Shown: positions 10,426 to 20,559, numbered from the stretch's first letter. The stretch: DNA of 35,577 nt from Chara braunii (GCA_003427395.1 BFEA01000059.1:1572177-1607753), one strand, 5' to 3'. Numbers and translations: made by a program. Notes: generated from the sequence alone by a model not told the origin.

Positions 10426-12230
10426 TTATGATGAACATTCGTCGTTTTCGTCTCCTTCATCGACACTCCCTTGAATAGATGGACTCATATCTTGAAGTGC
10501 AGGTTCGGCATTCGCTCGAGCATTGGGAGGAATGACAAGTCCAATCGTAAATGGCTTTGCACCTCTGACTGGTTTCTCCCATCCAAAAGCAATCGAGTAA
10601 GCTTGTTGCCATTGTGTTTTATCAGTCTTCTTCCATCTTCTCTCTCATGTGTTATCATTAAGTCCTTCGAGCGACTTTGATTTGTCAACCGTTATGCTGT
10701 ATTCCACCAACACTTTATTGTAATGTGGTAAATCTTTGTCACAGAATACTGGAAAACCGTAAACTTAACCAAGAGTCCAACAATTGTCATAGAACTCATT
10801 TCACCCTCTTGAAAAACCGTAAACTTAACCAAGAGTCCAACTAATGCACATATGTACTTGTTCTTGTTTTTCCTTCAACAATTGTCTGCTTAAATGTGCA
10901 AAAATGGTGGAAGTGGATTCCCGCTTGCCTGAATTTCAACGAAGGTTCTCATGAGACAAGTAGCGATAGCGTTAAAATTGTGCTTGTAATACGGAAACCA
11001 CATGTACATATAAATAAAAGGATTTTTACCGTGTGCAAGATTTGTCTTCATCAGCACCTCGTGTGTAAGTACTTTCGAGTAATTGGTCTGGCCAGTATGG
11101 GGGATAGTGGTATTCTTCTGATCCATGTCGTCCATGATGAGACACAAACATTGTTTCGTACGAACCATCGAATCAATTTTCGCTCAACTATAATTGAGTA
11201 TGTGCTCAACTTGCCGTTATTGGTGAACTTTCATCTCGTTCTGGGCTCGTTGTCGATCATGCGGAAGAGCAACATATTATGTAAGTTATTTTAGTTCACA
11301 ACATACGACGCACTTCGTAAACGTGTTCAAATGCGTAAGTGTAACACAAACAAAATGTTTGTATCACGTTTTATAAAAGTTGGACTTGGACACGACTTTG
11401 AGGCCAACAACCATGAAGTATGATTTGATGGATCCATAAATCGATCTCTTCGTGAAAGCAGCAAGCAGACAAAGTTTCAGTTTGTAAACCGCACTTAGAT
11501 GAGTCAACTCGTTAGGCATGCTATTCGCATGACACTCGAAGAATATTTTCCTGCCCGCAAGCATGACGACGGTCTTCTTTTTTGGTTGTTGTCTACCTGT
11601 CAGCCCATGTTCGCAATGCACAAAACCAGTATCAAAGCGTGTCTTGTAGTTATAGAACGTATTATGAGAGACACCAAGAAAATTGAAGTACGCCTTGACG
11701 CACATCAAACGTTCCAACTCAACAGGACAGACACGTTTGTGCCCACTGTTATTGACTGTGAAATCTTTAAGGTTTTTCATCAACCACTCTGCTCGCTCCT
11801 TCGGACTCTTACTGTACATTCCTTGTCTAACCTTTCGGACTTCCTCCGACGACATGTTGTAACAATAGTGAGCCTTGTAACAACATGGCATGCTGCGTAC
11901 CATAAACAATTTTTTTCCTGACAACATGTTTTTCGCTTTTTTGTATCATTCCTTCTTCCTAGAGTTCTTATTAGCCATGGTTTATGGTCTTCTCTCCCTT
12001 GGTAGAGATGCCAGAATAATTTGCAATATCGTCATTTTTTCTGCAGTGTTCCTGCCAGACGTGTCTGATGTAGAGGGACTTTGGACAAGAATCGCATCAT
12101 CAGAGCGCACTCTTGACGAACTTACTCTAGTAGTCTGTTCTTCCAATGAATAATCAGTGCTTACCGATTGCGTACCACTGTAGCTACATTGCCCTAATGT
12201 TGTACCGAAAGAGGGTAGTAGTTCTTTCAA
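10426..12230 (-). pseudogene. DDE-type transposase-like relic
   Basis: The main frame (11364-11927, 187 codons) carries a CCYKxHYC motif, a basic helical segment (KSPKERAEWLMKNLKDF) and a helix-turn-helix-like stretch (GVSHNTFYNYKTRF). After frame changes, 10890-11168 reads MDDMDQK and, just past an in-frame stop, ADNC-RKNKNKY, then an acidic C-terminus ending at 10426. The order of N-terminal Cys motif, HTH, a D-containing MD-MDQ strand and a D-N/ENKN motif matches an RNase H-fold transposase-like family common in animals and algae (I think DUF7869-type, from memory). A Ser-rich N-terminal frame lies at 11982-12230. Several shifts, an early stop at the second catalytic motif and an in-frame 60-bp tandem duplication (10753-10841) make it non-functional. 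A second, divergent relic begins 60 bp upstream. Confidence 0.6.
10753..10841. repeat. Short direct duplication inside the transposase relic
   Basis: A 29-base sequence beginning AAAACCGTAAACTTAACC occurs at 10753-10781 and identically at 10813-10841, an offset of exactly 60 bases. On the minus strand it duplicates the peptide VGLLVKFTVFQ in the same frame. Identity of the copies inside an otherwise decayed gene points to a recent replication-slippage or template-switch event. Confidence 0.85.
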
Positions 12231-12290
12231 TTAATAATAAGTGCTTACCAACTGCATCCCTCTTCAGTAGAGGTTGCGAAACAAGTCATT

Positions 12291-13020
12291 ATGGCCACGC
12301 GGAAGTCGTTGGCTGAAGATATTGAATGTACTATGTCAACAACCTTAACTACATCCGGGGGGGCAAATGACACCAGTCCTACGAACGGTATTGTTCCACT
12401 CCCAAATGAGAGGATGCAACCCCCAAAACTTTTCCGATAAGCAAGACTTCATTTCTTGGGGAAAGCATTGCGGGATTGTTCGAAAGAGGAACTATCGGAT
12501 GAGCTCGCGAGTGTTAACTACAAGACTTCCAGATGGGAATGCAAGTCGACAACGTGTTCAATTTCCATAGCCAGGTTCATGCATTCATTACTTGAATCGT
12601 CGTTTGTGTTGTCATGTTGCCCTCTCTTTTGTGGACACTATGTTCGATAGAGAAAATTGACAACATCGACAATGTGGCTTCGAGGGGTACTTCAGAGAAG
12701 TACTCAAACATGACCGGGCCGAAATGTCAGCAGCAAATCTTCACTACGTCCACATGTTCTACATTGACGGTTCTGTAGCATAGTGCAACTCGAGAATCCC
12801 ACGGTCACCAAGGTCGTCGAGCAATTCACCCCCTTTCGTGGTGCATAGAGGAGTTTTCAAGGGTATTCATTACGAGTCATTTGTGGTCTGCCAGAGAAAC
12901 ACCCAAAAGCATAGCGACAAAAATGTGTGCGTTGTAACAGGAAATGAATGAGCGTTTGTACTAGTTCACATCACGGTTGATCTGTCCTGCAGACACACTC
13001 CTCACCACAATGGCGGGAAT
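12291..13020 (+). pseudogene. Unrecognised plus-strand relic divergent from the transposase-like gene
   Basis: From ATG at 12291 one frame runs to 12650 with a single in-frame TAA at about 12438, giving two pieces of ~49 and ~70 codons. The first is Ser/Thr-rich; the second contains KALRDCSKEELSDELASV, an amphipathic helix. After a frame change, 12680-13020 again reads like protein (GYFREVLKHDRAEMSA, then THDNGGNP-like text) with several stops. No domain is recognised. The start is only 60 bp from the upstream limit of the minus-strand transposase-like relic, so the two could have shared a bidirectional promoter and belonged to the same mobile element. Small direct repeats (AATAATxAGTGCTTACC at ~12147 and ~12231) lie in that promoter gap. 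Confidence 0.4.
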
Positions 13021-13207
13021 CCTATCTCCAACAAGTTCGAATCCTGGCGAACTTCAAAAATTTCTGTGATGCTAGTCCGGTGACATCAGAACTTGACAGA
13101 TTGTCGAAATGAGCCAATTGGAGGAGTTCAGATCAAAGTTCGATTACACACCCCCGCCCACATCAGTCGAAGTTTGCCGAGATCCGAACTTCGAATATTG
13201 TTGGAAG

Positions 13208-13701
13208 CAGGGTTGTCGACCCCCGCCGGGGCCCCAAGGCTCCGGGGTTAGGCACCCCTAGCCCCAGGTCCGGACCGCCCAAAAAAAAAAAAAAAAAAAA
13301 AACTCAGAGGTGCGCAGCGAGAGCACGCACCCCATGGGTTAACCACCCAAAATGGGGTTTTGTGCCCCACCTTCGACACCTCCCGAGGCCACACCCACCA
13401 CTGGTGGGACCGGGGTGGCCCCGGGTGCAGGATCAAGGGCGGGGCCAACTGCTGGCGGGGGCGGGATGTGTGGTGGCAGAAGCGGGGGTGGGGGGCTGGG
13501 GGCCGGGTAGGGGCGGGGCCGGGGGAGGAGGTGTGGGTGCGGAGCTTGAGGCGGGGGCGGGGGGGGGGGTGGGCCGGGCGTGGGGGCAAGGGTGCGGGGG
13601 GCGAGGTGCAGAGCCGGGGTTGTAGGTGCGGGGGCCGAGGGTGCGGGGGTGGCGAGGGCGGGGTTGCGGGGTGCGGGGGCAGGGGTCGAGGATTAATATT
13701 G
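13208..13701. mobile_element. Miniature hAT-like element with GC-rich arms
   Basis: The segment is flanked by identical 8-bp copies GTTGGAAG (13200-13207 and 13702-13709). Its left end begins CAGGGTTGTCGACCCC, and the reverse complement of its right end is CAATATTAATCCTCGACCCC, so TCGACCCC is shared near the ends although the outermost bases differ. Joining the flanks recreates a normal unit of the surrounding palindrome array (ATATTGTTGGAAGGGATGTTC compares with the unit near 14082), strong evidence for an insertion. Inside are CCCC/GGGG-rich arms around an A22 tract (13270-13300). There is no transposase, so it is non-autonomous; the 8-bp duplication is usual for hAT elements. Confidence 0.65.
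13437..13690 (+). other. G-run cluster with G-quadruplex potential
   Basis: About 250 bases with more than a dozen runs of three or more Gs on the plus strand, including a run of ten near 13560, and very few C runs. It forms the right arm of the miniature element. The 158-172 codon frames across it are Gly/Arg or Pro/Ala/His repeats caused by this composition and are not genes. Confidence 0.8.
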
Positions 13702-16029
13702 GTTGGAAGGGATGTTCGGTTCAATTTTGATCACACCATTAAACGATTCATCGCAGGGGACGGATGGATACTTGAAGTTCGCTGGTATCCGAATTTCACA
13801 TATTGTCGAAATGAGGCGACTGAAAAAGTATGGATACAAGCGAACTTGAAAGATCCACTCATCTTCCACAAATCCTGAAGTGCGGATGTCATCTTCCACA
13901 ACATGGAAAGTTCGTTGAAATTTGAATATCAAATATCGTGGGAAAGGGTTTCTGGCTCAATTTCGGTACCATCGCGACTCCGTGCATGTCATTCGTCAGG
14001 TGTATGCTTGAAGTTCGTTAGTGTGTGAACTGAACACCCTTACCTACAACTTTCTCAGTTCGTCGGGATCCGAACTCTACATATTGCGGGAGAGGGCGTT
14101 CAGTTGAATTTCGGTAACATCACGACTACTGTCGTCGAAGAGGACATGTGAATACTTGAAGTTCCCCAGTATGCGGACTTCGGATATTGTCTGAGGCGGC
14201 TACACACCCCTCGACACATCATATCAATTTCGGATCCCGTCAAGCTTCGACATTCGACTCCTTTTCGCCATTATGTGAAGTTCGGATTCCGTCGGACTTC
14301 CACTGCTCACCCTCCACCCTACACTCTTCGCATTCATTACAACTGCGCACACTCCTATGCGGCAATGTATGAAATTTGGATCTTGTCGGACTTCAAAGAT
14401 TTGCTCTTAAGACGAAACAAAAAATCGCATATTGGTGGCCATGGACGTTCGCTCGAAGTTCGATGGCATCTGAACATCCACTATAGCTCTTAGAAGGTGA
14501 CTCCTGCAAGTTCGCCGGGTGAGAACATATTCCGTTTTCCGGTAAGATCGGCCTACGTAGGAGAGCGCATTCGAAAGTTACGAAGTTCGGATCTCGGCGG
14601 ACTTTGACAAGTTGCCTCCATTTGAAGGTGGTGGCACATGGCTTTTTGGTCGACAGTTGCTGGACAACTTGGACAGACATGCTTATTGTTCCCTTTGGGT
14701 GGAGCGGGCGGTGAACGGGCCTCCTGCGCAAAGTTCGCTGAAATCCAAACTTCGCATACGAGGCCCGGTTGTTGTGTCATCGCATGAATGGCAGGGACAT
14801 TAGGGTTCATATAGTTTATGGTCCACCTCCGTGGTTCTGGCGGAGGCATCGAAAATCTTGTGGTCCGCTGGGATCCGAACTTGTACAGTGTCAGCTGCCT
14901 CGGTCCTTGGCAACGGGCACATGTTATGCATCTGTGCTTGTGGGGGGGGGGGGTGGCCTGAAGGCTGGTGTTGTCCGCGTTGTGGCTCACTTCATTTGTT
15001 CATTTATTGTATGTTTGCAGATACAATGTCCTCCTCGCGGGGTGAGGAACAGTGCGTCAGGACCTCCGGAAGGGAGTTGGCTAGGGGAAAAAAATGGATG
15101 CGACGGCCGTCTACCTCCGTAAAGGATGCATTGTGGTCGTACTTTATCAAGGCCCCAAGGTACATCAAATGGCGTTGTGGGGATGTTTCCAACCCCTAGA
15201 AGGCACCATGCGGTCCTGTCATCTTCGTCGACGACAACAAATGTCAAAGAGTGCTTGGAGCATTGTCCGATGGGACAATGTTAAGGAAGGTCGTCAACAT
15301 TTTAGGATGAAAATAGTGTATGGGTCCAAGCCTCTAAGGGCAACGTCGTCACCAATTCCAAAGGGGACGTCTTGGCGTGGGATCGTTTTCAGGGTTCCGA
15401 GCGGCGGCTCTGAACACCTCATTCTACCGTGACCTTTCCAAGGATTCATTCGGTTTGGGAGAATTATTCGACAAGTTGCAAAAACACAATGTCAACCTGG
15501 ATAGCCCCTGCGACACTGGGTCTGCATAGGAGTAGTTTATGCCCTTGCAGACGTACAGCGGATTGGACTCCAACGGGGCTCCAACAGAAGGGGGAGATAC
15601 GGGTCAAGGTTTGTCAGCTCATCTCCAGCACGATGAGGGTCGTTGTCGATTTGACAACAACGATGACGACGGCTCGACACCTGCAAAAATGGTGCACGTG
15701 GGGCGGAGAAACAAAGCGCTCTTGTCTATTCAAGGGGTCCATCTGAAGGCTTCGGCAGGACATGTTCCCGCCAGTGCTGATGTTCGTGCCGCCCCAAGAG
15801 GAGGTCAGACTACGGAGGAGGACTCTGCTGGTGGGCAGGGCGAGCAGGATACTCCTTAAAAACGAAGGGGTGGTCCTCACGATGAGGCGGTTGGTTCTTC
15901 GAAGAAACTGAATACTGCGACCCCTAACACCATGAGGCAGAAGAGGAAAGAATGTGGGGGGCAGCAGGGCGGCTCTGGTTCGAAATATGTGGCGTTGAAG
16001 GAAAAGGTGTCAGAACCGAAGGTAATCAT

Positions 16030-16540
16030 GCAAAGGTCTCCCGTTGACATCGACGCAGCGTACTTCCTGGAATTTAAGGACGGTGTGTGAGCTCAACGGG
16101 AGTTCAAAATTAGCCCAGCGCGCGTGATTGATATTGGTGAGTGGGAACAACAATACAACCAGCGGTCTCTCGACCCCGTCCGCTTTAAAAGGATAAAAAA
16201 AACGATGCTTGACGCGTTCACGGACATGGAGTAGTACGGTTTGTCGACCATGAAGCTTGCGTTGATCGACTTGGAAAAAACAGAGGCAGGGGTGCAGGCG
16301 GAGCGTCTTAAACCCATAGACTGGAACAATGATTTGGCTGCCGAATACTACTACTACGTAGTTAGTGAGCAGCACAACGCGACTGCTGCAAAGTCGCTGC
16401 TTGGCACCGAAGTGGTGAAGAAATACAACTTTGAGCAATGACCCGCACATATGTTGTACTTCTCGGACGAGGACTTCGAAGGGTACACCCTCGTCAGTTC
16501 CCAAAACAGTAAGAAGGACCACAAGGTGCCTCCGAGATAG
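16030..16540 (+). other. ParB/sulfiredoxin-like domain within the relic
   Basis: In one frame, QRSLDPVRFKRIKKTML (near 16160) corresponds to the ParB R-x-LD-xR-xxI region, and YYVVSEQHNATAAKSLL (near 16350) to the conserved GQHN/GEHR-xxAA loop and helix, with Glu where Gly is usual. It continues with PAHMLYFSDEDFEGYTLVS. Stops at 16088, 16232, 16439 and 16538 interrupt it. In this fold family the QH/EHR loop binds nucleotide or phosphate; without a structure search the family placement is tentative. Confidence 0.5.
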
Positions 16541-17460
16541 TGCAAACTGTCGATGAAGGACATCCGTTGGGAATGGTTTTATGAAGGTCGTCCGAAAGCA
16601 ATTATGGGAAACCTCGGCGGCAAAGAAGCTCATGTCGAAAAATGACGAAAGTTTTGTACGGCAGCGCTCCATAAAACGCCTTACAACAACCTGTGGACCT
16701 TGGCAGATGTGACTGGCGACGACGCCACCAAGAAACAAAACGCAGCCCTCCGCTGTTATTTCCCACTCGCAACAGCTGGAAATAACGTTTGAAAACTCGA
16801 TATGGAGTTTAATCAGAAATGGGAGAAGGGCAAATGCTTGGCACACGATGGGGCGAAGTGACCATGGAAAAGAAGAAGGTCAAGGATTTAAGGTTAGCCA
16901 TCAATTACATCGACAACAACAAGCTAGGTAAGAAGGAGGTCGTTTACAACGTCCCGTTGATGCCTTGACGCATAAAAAGAAAAAGGAGAACAAGTTGGGC
17001 GACTGGTTTGTCCAGGTCACGGAGCCCGACATGCATTGCTGGAAAATGATGGAGTCCCTAACCGATAATGAAAAATGTCGAATCCTGAGGAAGGTCATCA
17101 ATTGAGAGTTCGTTGTTGAAGCAAGGGAAGTTGGGGATGCAGGAAATGGTGCACTTGGTCAAGTGTCATCGCGTGTTGGTACGCTTGTGAAACTTTTATG
17201 AGTTCGTACGAGAAGAAATTCAATTCGGAGTGGAATCAACATTACGTCTTTCGCAAGAACAGGGCTTCGATCTTCAAAAAGTACGAGAAACTTGGATTGG
17301 ACGTTAAGTTGTGGGACAGGAGCAGGAAACACATCGCCGACTCGAGACTGCTCAAGGACCGTCCATCGTACATGGGTTGCCAGGACGACAGGACTATAGA
17401 GGACACACAAGAACTCGCAAACTACAAGAAGTTGGTCCTTTCTGTGTTGACAAGCAATAG

Positions 17461-18290
17461 GCTAAAAACAAGAAGATTGTACTTGTTGAAGGCATTGCGC
17501 ACATTCATTGGAATGATACCCATGTCATTACATCCCTCGCACCCCTCGACAACGATCCGTTGGAGACGCAGGTGAGAAAAGCGGAATTGCAGGAGGTCGT
17601 GAATCACATGAAGTTTTGCACCTACGTTCTTGATTTGTGTGAGTCGGTTGACCTCAAGTACTGGACACCTCAAGCGTTCAAGACATTGCATTCGCTTTTG
17701 CACTTCTTGTGCTCGTCGTACTGGATGCTCGTTGCTTTTGTGTCGCAGGAGTGGGACCTCTCATTTATGACAAGAGTGCACCATCTTTCTATTGTTAATT
17801 TACTGACAGGGAAGTGGATGAGGACGGCTCAAGAAAAAAAAAGTTTGCCCGTCGGGCACAATGTATATAAGGCATAGGATCACCTTTACATTCTGTTTAA
17901 GGGTAACGATGTGCAGGAAAACATGAATGTCGTCTACGAAAGGAGGCTCGCGGGGGCTGACGCCGCAGCTGTTTGGATGCCTAAAAAAATAACCCCCATG
18001 GACATATCCGAGATTCCCTTCACATCGTGCGAGTGGTTGCTGACCACACCCGAGAGAGATGGCAAGGTCTACAAGGACATAGAACGCAACCCGACCCAAT
18101 TGGCTGGTCTTATGGAATTCCTTTGCAAAAAGGGAGAGGGTGTTGTGTTCCTTAGGAAACCGCACGCGTTAGTCGTGTGGGAGGTTTTGAAAAGCAGTCG
18201 CCACGTTGTCGCGTTGGAAGGGAACTCGGAGTTGTTGCAGTTTACGATGGACTTCGTGAAAAGCGAGGTGAACTCCGAGGCCAACAACTA
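17461..18290 (+). other. Methyltransferase-fold-like domain lacking catalytic motifs
   Basis: A single frame with one stop (17875). Residue order is LVEGIAHIH, then CTYVLDLCESVDLKYWT, a helix and WMLVAFVSQEWDLSF, a Lys-rich loop, and finally NPTQLAGLMEFLCKKGEGVV with SSRHVVALEGNSELLQF. The placement of a D-containing strand before the GxGxG-like strand is that of beta-class (permuted) N6/N4 methyltransferases. Hydrophobic strand and helix patterns are well kept while the DPPY and FxGxG residues are absent. That suggests the family had already lost catalysis before this copy decayed. Confidence 0.45.
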
Positions 18291-18930
18291 TGAGTTCATG
18301 GTGAAGGAGGACAAACAGGAATGCGTATGGGGCCCCTGTGTGGGCATGTGGTTTAAGTTCATTTAGGGGAAGAGAAACAAGATCTGCAGGTTCCTCTTCT
18401 TGGATGCACGACCGAAGAAGGACGGTTATGTTGAGTATATTCGCCGGAAGGAGCATATGTTGTGTTGTTGGACAACTACCACGACAAGTCACGCAAGAAT
18501 GTGAAGTTCTTCCTTGACAAGCTCGAGTGTCTATACTTCATTAAATCTAAATGAAAACTGGAATTGGGCAGTTACGCAGCCTTAATCTCCACCAAGGACG
18601 AGAAAGAAACAGGTGTCATTTTCGATGCACAGTGAAAGTTGGAGGAGAGCGACAATGAGAGCATCGACCTTCGTTACGACCCACTTCCGGTGGAACACGA
18701 CCAAGGTTCGTCGTCAACCGTTCCTACAAAAAGCGAAGCCACCCAAGTATCAACGGTGCCCACTTCGACCCCTGCAAAGACCCTGACTTTGTTGCTGAGG
18801 AGCCTAAAACTTTTGTCCGCCTCTTCAACCGCGTTGCGTCCTGGGAGTGAAGTTTTGCAAGATCATCCTTCTCGGAAGGATGACAACATTCACTTCGAAG
18901 GACAGGCGCACACTCGATAGACTGAGGCGG

Positions 18931-19453
18931 AATGGGGGCACGGGATAATTTGGCACCCTGGGGTTATACAGTCGGCGATCAAAGGGGGTAGGTGGGTCAT
19001 GGCCCTCAGTGACAGCAGAGGGGGATGGGTGGCATGTGATCACGAGTCCAAGGCCAGGTGCCTTATCATTGCCAAGGTGGCAGTCATCGAAAAACTCAAG
19101 GTAAAAATTCCAGGCGTTCCAGATCATCACCCTTCCATTGGATCGACTTATGATTGTTTCAACCATGAACTTCACGATCATCGGTGGTTGGAACTGGGTC
19201 GTGAATTTTATGACCTTGACACGAGCCCTTCCAAGGGAAGGTGTCGCCTCCACCTGGGGCAGTGGGTACTCTGGGGGGGGAACCTCGACAGTGGAGGTGG
19301 TCGGCACGACGGTCATGGCACTGGCAAAGGACACCCCTGTAGTGGAGACGGTGGGCCTCATGACGTGGGCACAAGGACGGAAGGTGGTGAAGGGGTGGGG
19401 AGAGAAGATGTTGGTCGACATCAGTCCGCGGGCTCCGGTTCAGTCCAAGAGTT
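18931..19453. other. GC-rich stretch with open frames on both strands
   Basis: A 215-codon plus frame (18999-19646) and a 198-codon minus frame (18825-19421) overlap here. Neither contains a domain I recognise, and neither has markedly better composition. It may be the decayed 3' part of the gene before it, since text at 18770-18840 (DPDFVAEEPKTFVRLFNRV) still looks protein-like on the plus strand. Confidence 0.3.
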
Positions 19454-19821
19454 GAAGTCCGCCGAGATCCGGACTTCAACGCGCGAGACGTCCACTCATG
19501 GCTCGACATGGCGTCCAACGGTTTCATCCACCGCCAAGCCGTCCAAGTCTGTTGGATACTTACTTCGCTGGTTCGTCTGCCAGGGCGAGATTCAGCAGCG
19601 GAGGGCGATTCGTGGGAAGGTGTACCTGGCGAGGATGTCGTGTTGAAGTCCGCCATTATCCGCACTTCAATGGGAGGCGGTCTTTCGTCTGCGGTTGCTC
19701 CTGCACAGGGCGGAACTCTGTCGGTTAATCAGGAGGGGCTTGTAGCGGAAATGGAGTAAGTGCATGGAGATGGAGCGTCTACTGACCACGAAACGCCAAA
19801 GTCCGTCGGGATCTGTACTTC
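19454..19821. repeat. Right copies of the 24-bp near-palindrome (GAAGTCCG version)
   Basis: Three copies: 19454-19477 (arms GAAGTCCG and CGGACTTC exactly complementary, core CCGAGATC), 19645-19668 and 19798-19821. They are the same element as the left array but with C in place of T at the sixth arm base, and all three run in the forward orientation. Two more lie at 22140-22163 and 22551-22574. Confidence 0.7.
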
Positions 19822-20559
19822 ATATGAAGAGGATCTTCCTGCAGGAATTACTATGGTGGTAGGAGGAGCTCCATCCGTCGAAGCAGAAGGTCGGTATCGA
19901 GCGCACGATCCCCACGGAGGAGACCTTCCCGGCAGCGTCACGCAGGGTTGGTAAATCCACATGTTGCATCATGTAAAGGGGAAGCAGCGGAGCCACTCCG
20001 GCCGAATGCGCCAGCTATCCCTCCATCAAGTACCTACAAAAGGATAGGGTCGCGAGGTACAACTTACCTCCATCCGCTTTTCGCTCGGCAATTTCAAGCA
20101 CTTCCTCGACCATCGTGACGGCCACCTGTAGGGGGTTTCAATCGCTCCCCACTGTAATGCCGGTCACACCAGCCCATGTTCGCCGGCACCCCACGTCCAA
20201 CGAGGATGGCGACGCAGTCGCCGTTCACCCTCACCCAGGTGGGGATACACGACCTCCCTCCATCTGTTCCTCGTTCAACAATTTCAAGCACTCTTCAACT
20301 CTCTCTTTTCAAAGCTCTGTTCATCCCTCCCTCGTGATACTTCTTCGTTGTCGGTCCCTTGCGCGTATCTCTTCCCCGGCTATTTCTTTTCTGATGCGAA
20401 CTCACGTCCGTAATTCAACAGTCTGTGTACGTACTAACCGGGGTTGGCCCGTTGTTTTCATTATCGATCCCGAAATGAGTAGCGCGCCCGGTCATAAAAC
20501 GAGACCTTAAAAATAAAGAAAACTAAAAGGAATAAAATTAAAATTTAATCAATAAATAT
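19822..20559. other. Unassigned, with a local 187-bp duplication
   Basis: CCTCCATC...CAATTTCAAGCACT occurs near 20068 and again near 20255, a spacing of ~187 bases, showing a local tandem duplication. The longest plus frame (20115-20510) is Ser/His/Arg-rich with no recognisable domain. I do not call a gene. Confidence 0.35.

Larger units (their letters stand above)
13031..14883. repeat. Left array of a 24-bp near-palindrome (GAAGTTCG-n8-CGAACTTC)
   Basis: I count about sixteen copies. Clear ones start at 13031, 13073, 13169, 13774, 13906, 14010, 14056, 14158, 14226, 14277, 14371, 14455, 14506, 14582, 14730 and 14860. The arms are GAAGTTCG and CGAACTTC; the 8-base core is near CCGGGATC in one orientation and its complement in the other, so copies have a direction: 13031, 14226, 14277, 14371 and 14582 are reversed. 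Several copies are followed by ATATTGTC and a looser unit with GGTTCAATTTCGGTAACATCACGAC, so larger units were once tandem. The copies lie outside any supported reading frame and directly upstream of the ParB-like relic. Confidence 0.75.
15026..18930 (+). pseudogene. Large decayed gene: ParB/Srx-like domain plus DNA-methyltransferase-like fold
   Basis: The ATG at 15026 follows a good splice-acceptor-like TTTGCAG. Frame 2 then reads protein-like text to ~16860 with in-frame stops but only one local excursion (15300-15425, frame 1). After a disordered stretch, 16030-16540 shows a ParB/sulfiredoxin-like pattern: RVIDIGEWEQQYNQRSLD, an IKKTML helix, then YYVVSEQHNATAAKSLL, where families keep (D/S)GQH-xxAA. 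Further frames continue through 17200-17455 (frame 2) and 17461-18366 (frame 1, one stop). This last part resembles a beta-class DNA methyltransferase fold: VLDLCESVDLKYW sits where DPPY is expected, and GEGVVFLRKPHALVV then VVALEGNSELL where the SAM-binding FxGxG strand and following acidic strand are expected. Neither catalytic motif is present. At least six frameshifts make it dead. ParB-methylase fusions are known in bacteria and phages; the fold assignment here is pattern-based. Confidence 0.6.

Noticed and set aside
13248-13878. 158-172 codon Gly- or Pro-rich frames on both strands
   Set aside because: Composition of the G-run cluster keeps all frames free of stops; there is no domain and a transposon boundary lies inside.
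13031-14883. CRISPR-like array
   Set aside because: Repeats are diverged, occur in both orientations, have irregular spacing of 40-240 bases, and the setting is a eukaryotic transposon landscape.
15026-16861. Stop-codon reassignment in the ParB-like frame
   Set aside because: TAA, TAG and TGA all occur in frame, frameshifts follow downstream, and neighbouring relics use ordinary stops. Decay explains it better.
16451-17100. Spliced intact gene with introns covering the frame changes
   Set aside because: Frame changes occur without GT...AG boundaries at matching places, and in-frame stops lie inside protein-like text.
18825-19646. Overlapping 198- and 215-codon frames as genes
   Set aside because: They oppose each other on the two strands, neither has a recognisable domain, and the plus frame runs through a 24-bp palindrome copy.
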